From Solirubrobacterales bacterium (GTDB taxonomy: Bacteria > Actinomycetota > Thermoleophilia > Solirubrobacterales > Solirubrobacteraceae), in assembly GCA_003132505.1 (NCBI GenBank), contig PKXY01000044.1, positions 1-64,000 on the forward strand: 64,000 nucleotides of DNA, in the 5' to 3' direction. The translations under genes and the position numbers were made by a program. Below, piece by piece: positions 38,057 through 45,589 of this stretch. How positions within the stretch are numbered: position 1 is the first letter of the stretch; every line of letters starts with the position of its first letter. The notes below the pieces were generated by a model. It saw nothing but the letters and a program-made list of their open reading frames with translations. It ran no database searches and had not been told where the DNA came from.

Positions 38057-40068
38057 ACCAGGCGATCACCGACCTGGTCCTGGCGGCCGGCGCGGCCTGG
38101 GTGCTCGCGGCAGCCGTCGGTCTCGGTGCCGTCCGCGCGCTGTGGCTGCGCGCGGCGGCGCTGCTCTCGGGTCTCGGCGGCGCTTGCGCGGTCGTCGGCG
38201 GCGTCCTGCTCGCCGTCCACGGTCACGCGACCAACGTGAACCTGGGATCGAGCCTCGTCGGCGGCGCCAGCCTGCGATTCACGCCGCTCGCCGCGGCGTT
38301 CATCGTCCTGCTCGGCATCGTCGCCGTCGCGATCGCGCTGTACGCGCCTCGCTATCACGTTCCTGGGCGCGGCACTGCGGTCTACCTAGCCGTCTATAAC
38401 CTCGCGCTCGTCGCGTCGGCGATCGTGCTCGCGGCCGGCAGCGTCGTGACGTTCCTCGTTGCATGGGAGTCGATGGCGCTGTTCAGCTACCTCGTGATCC
38501 TGCGCCACCAGGAGCGCGAGGAAGTCGCGCGCGGCGCGTTCCTGTTCCTCGCGTTGAGCGAGATCGGCTTTGCGCTGATCGTCGCCGCGTTCGCGATCCT
38601 CGCGACCCAGACCCACACGCTCGACCTGGCCACGATCGCCGCGCGCGCCGGCCACATCGGCAGCGGCTGGCGCACCGCCGCATTCCTGCTCGCGCTGACC
38701 GGCTTCGGCTTCAAGGCCGGCGTCGTGCCATTTCACATCTGGCTCCCGGCGGCGCACCCGGTCGCGCCGGCCGACGGCTCGGCGTTCCTCTCGGGCCTCG
38801 TGATCAAGCTCGGCGTCTACGGGATCGCGCTGTTCAGCGTGACGCTGCTGCGCGGCGGTCCGGCGTGGTGGGGATTGGTGATGATGGGGCTTGGCGCGCT
38901 CTCGGCCGTGCTCGGCATCCTCTACGCGCTGATGGAGCGCGATCTCAAGCGCTTCCTCGCTTACTCGAGCATCGAGAACATCGGCATCGTCCTCGTCGCT
39001 CTCGGTGCATCACTGACGTTCGCGGCCTACCACCAGCGCGCGATCGCGACGTTCCTGCTGATCACCGCTCTCTACCACGTCGTCAACCACGGTGTCTATA
39101 AGACGCTCCTGTTCCTCGAGGCCGGCGTCATCGAGCACGCGACAGGCACCCGCGACCTCGACCGGCTCGGCGGACTGATCCGGCTCCTGCCGCGCACTTC
39201 GGTGATCTCGCTGATCGGCACGCTGGGGATCGCGGCCCTGCCGCCGCTAAACGGCTTCGTCACCGAATGGATGCTCTTCCAGGGGCTGTTCCAGGGTTTT
39301 CGCATCCCCAACCACACCGTCGGCATCCTGATCGTCGTCGCCGGCGCAGTCATCGCGCTGACCGCCGGCCTCGCGCTGAGCGCGTTCGCGCGCGCGTACG
39401 GGATCCCGTTTCTCGGTCGGCCCCGCTCCGAGGGCGCAGCACGCGCGCGGGAGCGTGGTCAGCCGATCGCCGGCCCGGCGTTGCTGGCCGTCACCTGCGT
39501 CTTTCTCGGTGTCGGCGCGCCGCTCGTCCTGACCGTCCTGGCCCGCGCGGCGCGGGCCGTCACGGGCGTCAATATTCACGCTGAGCTGCTCGTCCCCAAG
39601 CTCACGGTGATCCCAGCACACACGAACTTCTCCGGCTTCTCGCCGACCTACCTCGCCGTGTTCATCGTTGTCGTCGCCGCGGTTCCGATCCTGATCTACC
39701 TCGCCGGGCGTCCGCGGGCGGCGAGCCGCAAGGTGCCGGTCTGGGACGGCGGCATTCTCGCGTTCGAGGCGCGGATGCAGTACACGGCGACGACGTTCGC
39801 GAATCCGGTCCGGGTCACGTTCGACCCGCTGTACCGGCCGGCGATCGAGCTTCAGCGCGCATCGGACGAGCCTGCCGGACGCTCCGGCCCGGTGCACTAC
39901 GACGCTCGCGTGACGCCGATCTTCGAGCGTTTCCTCTACCGGCCCGTGGTCCGCTTCGTCGAGTTGCTGGCCCGAGCTGCGCGCCCGATCCAGTCCGGTG
40001 ACGTGAACCTCTATCTGCTTTACGTGCTCGTCGTAGTGATCGTCGCGTTTGCCATCTATGCGAAGTGA
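38053..40068 (+). CDS. Ehr module 1: HyfB/NuoL-like subunit
   Basis: FLVAWESMALFSYLVILRHQEREEVARGAFLFLALSEIGFALIVAAFAIL...GVVPFHIWLPAAHPVAPADGSAFLSGLVIKLGVYGI; 671 aa; GTG overlap. Confidence 0.92.
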   Translation: MNQAITDLVLAAGAAWVLAAAVGLGAVRALWLRAAALLSGLGGACAVVGGVLLAVHGHATNVNLGSSLVGGASLRFTPLAAAFIVLLGIVAVAIALYAPRYHVPGRGTAVYLAVYNLALVASAIVLAAGSVVTFLVAWESMALFSYLVILRHQEREEVARGAFLFLALSEIGFALIVAAFAILATQTHTLDLATIAARAGHIGSGWRTAAFLLALTGFGFKAGVVPFHIWLPAAHPVAPADGSAFLSGLVIKLGVYGIALFSVTLLRGGPAWWGLVMMGLGALSAVLGILYALMERDLKRFLAYSSIENIGIVLVALGASLTFAAYHQRAIATFLLITALYHVVNHGVYKTLLFLEAGVIEHATGTRDLDRLGGLIRLLPRTSVISLIGTLGIAALPPLNGFVTEWMLFQGLFQGFRIPNHTVGILIVVAGAVIALTAGLALSAFARAYGIPFLGRPRSEGAARARERGQPIAGPALLAVTCVFLGVGAPLVLTVLARAARAVTGVNIHAELLVPKLTVIPAHTNFSGFSPTYLAVFIVVVAAVPILIYLAGRPRAASRKVPVWDGGILAFEARMQYTATTFANPVRVTFDPLYRPAIELQRASDEPAGRSGPVHYDARVTPIFERFLYRPVVRFVELLARAARPIQSGDVNLYLLYVLVVVIVAFAIYAK

Positions 40069-40285
40069 CGTCGGCCGTAGCGGGCCGCTCCATACCCCCG
40101 CCGGGTGAGGCGCGTCCGGCTGATGAGCATGAGGGCGTCGTGACAGATCGACGGCCAGACGACACGTTATGATTTCGGCCGCATCAAAGCGGCGATGGAG
40201 TTCGCCGTGGCGTGTTCGCCGAATCGCCTGCTGGCTAATGGCTCCTGTTGCAAGGTAACCGCTGGTCTAGGAGCCACTGGATTCC

Positions 40286-41242
40286 GTGACATTGCCGCCA
40301 TGGGGAGCTCAGGTCTGTCAGGTCGCCGCGCTGCTGCTGTTCGCGCCCCTGATCAGCGGCGTTATCGCCAAGGCCGAGGCGCGCGTGCAGTCGCGCAGTG
40401 GCCCGCCGGTGCTGCAGCCGTACTACGACATCGCGAAGTTCTTCGCCAAGGAGTCGCTGCGTCCGAACACCGCCTCGCCGTTCTTTGAGCTGGCGCCGCT
40501 GATCGCGTTCGCCTGCTACTGCTCGATCGCGCTGCTGATCCCCGTGCTGACGAGCTTCCCGCTGCCGCTCGGGACGTCCGGTGACATCCTCGGCGGTGCG
40601 CTGTTGTTCGGGCTCGCCGGCTTCGTCACCGCGCTGGCGGGCGTCGACTCGGGCTCGGTGTATGCGGGGCTCGGGTCGAGCCGCACGCAGTCGGTCGCGA
40701 CGCTCGTCGAGCCGACGCTGATCTTCGTCTTCTTCACCGTCGCGCTGATCACCGGCACCGACCTGCCATACGCGCTGAACGCGACGCTCGCGCACTCCTC
40801 CGCGGAGTACTTCCGGCCGAGCCACCTGCTGGCCACGGCGGCGTTCTTCATGATGCTGGTGGTCGACACGGCGCGGGTGCCGATCGAGAGCCAGGGCTCG
40901 ACGCTCGAGTTCGGGATGATCGATGACGCCCGCCTGTTCGAGCACTCGGGGCCGGCGATGGCGCTGTTCCGCTGGAACGCGTCGATGAAGCAGTTCCTGC
41001 TCTACGTCGTTTTCCTGAACGTGCTGCTCGTGCCGTGGGGGCTGGCCGGGGATCGCGACGTCGGCGCGGTCGCCGTCGCCGTCGGACTCCTGCTCGCGAA
41101 GATGGCTGGCCTCGGCCTCGTGATGGTCGTGATCGAGTCGAGCTTCGCCAAACTGCGGCTGTTTCGCATCCCCGACTTCATGGGCGCGGGCTTCGTGCTC
41201 TCCGTGCTCGCGATCCTCGTCTTCTACCTCGCGAACGGATAG
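40286..41242 (+). CDS. Ehr module 2: HyfC/NuoH-like membrane subunit
   Basis: LLFAPLISGVIAKAEARVQSRSGPPVLQPYYDIAKFFAKESLRPNTASPFF...VDTARVPIESQGSTLEFGMIDDARLFEHSG. Confidence 0.9.
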   Translation: MTLPPWGAQVCQVAALLLFAPLISGVIAKAEARVQSRSGPPVLQPYYDIAKFFAKESLRPNTASPFFELAPLIAFACYCSIALLIPVLTSFPLPLGTSGDILGGALLFGLAGFVTALAGVDSGSVYAGLGSSRTQSVATLVEPTLIFVFFTVALITGTDLPYALNATLAHSSAEYFRPSHLLATAAFFMMLVVDTARVPIESQGSTLEFGMIDDARLFEHSGPAMALFRWNASMKQFLLYVVFLNVLLVPWGLAGDRDVGAVAVAVGLLLAKMAGLGLVMVVIESSFAKLRLFRIPDFMGAGFVLSVLAILVFYLANG

Positions 41243-41245
41243 GCG

Positions 41246-41917
41246 ACGCTTCCCACCCCACACCCCGACTTTGCGCACGCGCTCGCCGCGATCATCGCAG
41301 TTGCGGCGCTGCTCAGTGGTCTTGGGCTGCTCGCGATCAAGCAGGTCCACGAGCAAGTCCGCGTCTATGCCGTGCAGTCGGTGTTCGCCGCTGGCTACAC
41401 GTTGCTCGTTGGTGTCGATCGCGCGTCGCCGGCGCTGATCGTGCTGGCGGTCTGGACGGCGCTGATCAAGGTGATCGTGATCCCAGTCTCGATCGACCGC
41501 CAGATCACGCGTCAGCTGTCCGAGCACGAGGTACCGCTGGTCGTGCAGGTGCCGATGTCACTGCTGCTCGGCACCGCGCTCGCGGGCCTCGCCTACTGGT
41601 CGAGCTCCGTGCTGCCGATCCATGGCGCGCTGCTGCCGACGCCGGCGCTAGGGATGCCGATCGCGTTCGTGCTAGTCGGCTTCTTCTTCATGATCACCCG
41701 CCAGAACGCGGTCAGCCAGATCGTCGGGCTGTTGACGATCGAGAACGGGGTCTTTTTTGCGACCGTCGCGATCGCGCCCGGCCTGCCGTTCGTGATCGGC
41801 TTCCTGCTGCTGCTCGATCTGCTGCCGGCAGTGCTCTTTTACGGCGTCTTCGCGCGGCTCATTGCCGCTAGGACGAAGAGCACGAGCGTCCAGGACATGA
41901 CGGTGCTGCGGGGCTGA
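41246..41917 (+). CDS. Ehr module 2: HyfE-like subunit with apparent ACG start
   Basis: TLPTPHPDFAHALAAIIAVAALLSGLGLLAIKQVHEQVRVYAVQSVFAAGYTLLVG...; no ATG/GTG/TTG between the HyfC stop and the first TM in this frame. Confidence 0.7.
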   Translation, partial: TLPTPHPDFAHALAAIIAVAALLSGLGLLAIKQVHEQVRVYAVQSVFAAGYTLLVGVDRASPALIVLAVWTALIKVIVIPVSIDRQITRQLSEHEVPLVVQVPMSLLLGTALAGLAYWSSSVLPIHGALLPTPALGMPIAFVLVGFFFMITRQNAVSQIVGLLTIENGVFFATVAIAPGLPFVIGFLLLLDLLPAVLFYGVFARLIAARTKSTSVQDMTVLRG

Positions 41918-43381
41918 ATGGGCGCTTGGCTCGTGATCTGCCTTGCGTTGCCGGTCGCGGCAGCCGCCCTCTCGCTGCTGATCGGCGACCGGCGGGCGAG
42001 CGCGTGGCTGACCGCCGCTGCCGCGAGCGGAGCATTCGCGGGAGCTCTCGTCGCGGTGTTCGCCTACCACGCGTCGCGTGGCGCCTCGGCGTTCGGCGGC
42101 AGCATCCGCCTCGACGGTCTGAGCGGGGTATTCCTGCTCGCGGTCGCATTCGTCTACGCCGTAGTCGCGATCTACTCGGTCGGCTACCTGCTGCCCGGCA
42201 TCGGACACGTGCGACTGCGCCGCATCTACTGGCCGCTGCTGAACCTGTTCGGCTTCGCGCTCCTGGCGACGCCGGTCGTCAACAACCTCTGCGTCATGTG
42301 GGTCGCGGTCGAGCTGACGACGGTCGTCAGCGCGTTGCTCGTGACGAGCGAGGGCTCCGACCAGTCGCTCGAGGCGGGCTGGAAGTACATCGTCATGGGA
42401 TCGGCCGGACTCGCCATTGGCCTGCTCGGGATCGTCTTGATCTACGCCGCCGGCATCGCGACACTCGGTGATCACTACAGCCCCACGTTCACGACGCTGG
42501 TCGGCGCGGCGCCGCACCTTAACCGGGCGCTCGTGCACGTCGGGTTCGCGTTGGCGCTGGTCGGGTTCGGCACGAAGGTCGGGCTCGTGCCGATGCACGC
42601 CTGGCTGCCGGACGCGCACTCCGAAGGCCCGAGCCCGATCAGCGCAATGCTCTCGGGGGGGCTGCTGGCCGGCGCGCTGTACGCGGTGCTGCGGCTGGGC
42701 GCGATCGCGCAGGGCGCGGTCGGCGCCTCATACGTCCACGTCCTGCTGCTCGTGTTCGGTGTCGCGTCGCTCGTGCTCGCGGGGTTCTTCGCGCTGCGCC
42801 AGACCAACTACAAGCGCCTGCTCGCCTACTCCTCGATCGAGCACATGGGGATCATCTCGCTCGGGATCGGGATCGGCGGTCCGATTGCCGCCTACGGCGC
42901 GTTCCTCCACGTGATCGTGCACGCCGCCGGCAAGTCGTTGGCTTTCTTCGGCTCCGGCGGGCTGCTCAGCCGCTACAGGAGCCGCGAGGTCGACGACGTG
43001 CGAGGCGTTATGCGAGCCGCGCCTTTCACCGGCGTGATGGTCCTGCTGGGGGCGCTCGCGATCGCCGGGCTGCCGCCGTTTGGGATCTTTCGCAGCGAGC
43101 TCCTGATCGTCACGGGCGGCTTCTCACATTCGTCGTTCGCGATCGCCGGGCTGCTCGTCCTGTTCGCCAACGTCGCGTTTGTCGGGCTGTACACGACGTT
43201 CCATCGGATGGTGCTCTCGGGTGAGCCGCCAGTGGAGCCAGTGCGCCGCCGCGAACAGCCACTGATGGGTGTGGCGATGCTCGTGAGCCTCGCCGTGCTG
43301 CTGGTGCTCGGGCTGTGGATCCCCGGTCCGCTTGACCAGCTGCTGCACAGCGCCGTCGGCGTGATCGGGGGGCGCTCGTGA
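41918..43381 (+). CDS. Ehr module 2: HyfF/NuoN-like antiporter-type subunit
   Basis: MWVAVELTTVVSALLVTSEGSDQSLEAGWKYIVMGSAGLAIGLLG...FGTKVGLVPMHAWLPDAHSEGPSPISAMLSGGLLAGALYAVLR. Confidence 0.92.
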   Translation: MGAWLVICLALPVAAAALSLLIGDRRASAWLTAAAASGAFAGALVAVFAYHASRGASAFGGSIRLDGLSGVFLLAVAFVYAVVAIYSVGYLLPGIGHVRLRRIYWPLLNLFGFALLATPVVNNLCVMWVAVELTTVVSALLVTSEGSDQSLEAGWKYIVMGSAGLAIGLLGIVLIYAAGIATLGDHYSPTFTTLVGAAPHLNRALVHVGFALALVGFGTKVGLVPMHAWLPDAHSEGPSPISAMLSGGLLAGALYAVLRLGAIAQGAVGASYVHVLLLVFGVASLVLAGFFALRQTNYKRLLAYSSIEHMGIISLGIGIGGPIAAYGAFLHVIVHAAGKSLAFFGSGGLLSRYRSREVDDVRGVMRAAPFTGVMVLLGALAIAGLPPFGIFRSELLIVTGGFSHSSFAIAGLLVLFANVAFVGLYTTFHRMVLSGEPPVEPVRRREQPLMGVAMLVSLAVLLVLGLWIPGPLDQLLHSAVGVIGGRS

Positions 43382-44820
43382 TCGCGCCGCAAGAGCGCAC
43401 CGTCGACGCGAAGGGTCTCGCAACGGCGATCGAAAGCGAGCACGGCCGCCTGATGATGCTGTTCGCCAACGATCGCTCAGGGCAGCGCGAGCTGACCGCG
43501 CTCGTCGCGGGCCGCGACGGAGCTGTCGTTCGCCTGCGGGCAGCGTTGCCTCTACCCAGCTACCCCGCGGTCACACCGCGCGTGCCCGCGGCACATTGGT
43601 TCGAGCGCGAGATCCACGACCTCCACGAGATCGTCCCGGCGGGTCACCCGCGGCTCGAGCCGCTGATCCGCCATGACGACGGCCAGGCGACGCTCGCGGA
43701 CTCCGCGAGCGGAGAGCACCGCGGGGCTGAGCGCTTGCAGGGTCCTGGCGTGTTCCTGATCCCCTATGGCCCCGTCCGCTCGGGCGTGTTCGAGACCGCG
43801 CAGTTCCTTGTCCAAACCGGCGGTGAGAACGTCGCCTACTGCGCGCAGCGGTTGTTCTTCAAGCGCCGCGGCGCCGAGCGGCGGATCTGCGAGGTGCCGC
43901 TCGAGCTGGCGGTGCTCGTCGCCGAGCGCGTGTCGGGAACCTCGAGCGTCGCGCACGCACTCGCGTTCTCGCACGCTGTCGAGGCGCTCGCCGATACCGA
44001 GGTGCCGCCGCGCGCGCAGGCGATCAGGCGAATCCTCGCGGAGCTCGAGCGGCTCTACAACCATCTTGAGGTCACCGTCAGGGAGTGCGAGGACGCCTCG
44101 CTCGTCGTCGCCCAGGCGCAGTTCGCCGCCCTCAAGGAGCGCCTGCATCGCCTAGCGGCTGAGCTCGTCGGAAACCGTTTCCTGCGCGGCGCGATCGTGC
44201 CGGGCGGCTTGCGAATCGCGATTGCCACCGATGCGCTGGATCGGCTGGGCTCGCACCTGGGCGCCTGGCAGCGCGACTTCAGTGCCACCCTGACGGTGCT
44301 GCTGCGAACCGACTCGTTCCTTGATCGGCTCGTCAGCGCCGGGCCACTCGCGGCGCAGGACGTGCGCGATTTCGGCTGCGTCGGGCCGGTTGCGCGCGGC
44401 TCGGGCGCTGATCTCGACACGCGCCGCGACCTGCCCTACGACGGCTACCGCGACGTGCCGGTCGCGACGCACGACGGCGGCGACGCAATGGCGCGCATGG
44501 AGGTCCGCTTCAAGGAGATCGACGTCTCGCTCGAGCTGATCCACGAAGCGATCGGAACGCTGCCAGCCGACCGTGAGCTCCGCGGCGAGGTAGGCCCCTT
44601 CACCCGGAAGGAAGCGCTCGGCGCAGCGGAGTCGGCGCGCGGCGAGACGCTCTACTGGCTCGCAGCCGACGGGCCAGATCGCCTCGGATTCTGCAAGCTG
44701 CGAGCCGCGTCGTTTGTCAATTTCGGGATCTTCAACCGAGTGTTCGATGCGCAGGTGCTGACAGACTTCTCTTTCATCGAGCACAGCCTCGGGCTCTCGC
44801 CCGCCGGGTGCGACGGATGA
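43378..44820 (+). CDS. Ehr module 2: HyfG/NuoCD-like large subunit lacking NiFe ligands
   Basis: WFEREIHDLHEIVPAGHPRLEPLIRH...LAVLVAERVSGTSSVAHALAFSHAVEALADTEVPPRAQAIRRILAELERLYNHLEV; C-terminus TDFSFIEHSLGLSPAG. Confidence 0.9.
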   Translation: MIAPQERTVDAKGLATAIESEHGRLMMLFANDRSGQRELTALVAGRDGAVVRLRAALPLPSYPAVTPRVPAAHWFEREIHDLHEIVPAGHPRLEPLIRHDDGQATLADSASGEHRGAERLQGPGVFLIPYGPVRSGVFETAQFLVQTGGENVAYCAQRLFFKRRGAERRICEVPLELAVLVAERVSGTSSVAHALAFSHAVEALADTEVPPRAQAIRRILAELERLYNHLEVTVRECEDASLVVAQAQFAALKERLHRLAAELVGNRFLRGAIVPGGLRIAIATDALDRLGSHLGAWQRDFSATLTVLLRTDSFLDRLVSAGPLAAQDVRDFGCVGPVARGSGADLDTRRDLPYDGYRDVPVATHDGGDAMARMEVRFKEIDVSLELIHEAIGTLPADRELRGEVGPFTRKEALGAAESARGETLYWLAADGPDRLGFCKLRAASFVNFGIFNRVFDAQVLTDFSFIEHSLGLSPAGCDG

Positions 44821-45146
44821 TCCGCTGGTTCGCTCGAGGCGTCAGCCGTCGTCGGCTTACAACCCGCTACCCGCGCGTGCGCGAGCAGCCGCCGGCGGGC
44901 TTTCGGGCCCGCGTACTGCTGAACCTGGGGGCCTGCGATCCTAGCGACGGGGCGCCCTGCGCGGCGGTCTGCCTGCCCGCCGCGTTGGGGCTCGACGACG
45001 CCGGCCGCCTCGGACTCGATGCCGCGCGGTGCATCGGCTGCGGCCTGTGCGTCGAGGCGTGCCCGGCGGGGGCCTTAACGTTTGATCCCGGCTTCGAGCT
45101 CGCGGCGCTGACCCGCGAGCAGCTCATCGTGGAGGGCCGGCGGTGA
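44817..45146 (+). CDS. Ehr module 2: HyfH-like ferredoxin subunit
   Basis: GACDPSDGAPCAAVCLPAALG...AARCIGCGLCVEACPAGALTFD; ATG overlaps the preceding stop. Confidence 0.85.
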   Translation: MIRWFARGVSRRRLTTRYPRVREQPPAGFRARVLLNLGACDPSDGAPCAAVCLPAALGLDDAGRLGLDAARCIGCGLCVEACPAGALTFDPGFELAALTREQLIVEGRR

Positions 45147-45589
45147 CGACGCTCAGTGGCCCGTTTCGCCGCTCGCTGCACATCCGCCACGTCGATGCGG
45201 GCTCGGACGGCGCGATCGAGCAGGAGATCGCAGCGCTGCTGGGCCCCCACTACGACATGCAGCGCCTCGGCCTGTTCTTCACCGCGACGCCGCGCCACGC
45301 CGATCTGCTGCTCGTCACCGGACCTGTGACGCTGGCGATGCGGGAGCCGTTGTTGCGCACCTATGAGGCCATGCCCGAGCCGCGTGCTGTCGTCGCCGCT
45401 GGCACCGACGCGTGCAGCGGCGGCATCTGGCGCGGACCGGAAGTGCTCGGCGGCGTCGACCGCGTGCTGGCGGTCGACGTCTACATCCCCGGCGACCCGC
45501 CCAGCCCGATCGCGCTGCTGCATGGGCTGCTGCTCGCCGCCGGGCGCGTCACGCAGGTCGAGCCGCCACTGCGCGAGGTGAGCGCTTGA
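45143..45589 (+). CDS. Ehr module 2: HyfI/NuoB-like subunit that has lost N2-type cysteines
   Basis: RSLHIRHVDAGSDGAIEQEIAALLGPHYDMQRLGLFFTATPRHADLLLVTGP...GTDACSGG...VYIPGDPPSPIALL. Confidence 0.9.
   Translation: MTTLSGPFRRSLHIRHVDAGSDGAIEQEIAALLGPHYDMQRLGLFFTATPRHADLLLVTGPVTLAMREPLLRTYEAMPEPRAVVAAGTDACSGGIWRGPEVLGGVDRVLAVDVYIPGDPPSPIALLHGLLLAAGRVTQVEPPLREVSA

Noticed and set aside
40235-41527. 430-aa minus-strand ORF
   Set aside because: Antisense shadow of hyfC-2/hyfE-2 with no domain similarity.
41372-41917. Taking GTG 41372 as the hyfE-2 start
   Set aside because: It would remove the first TM segment that aligns with hyfE-1. The ACG at 41246 has the same stop-GCG-start spacing as hyfE-1.
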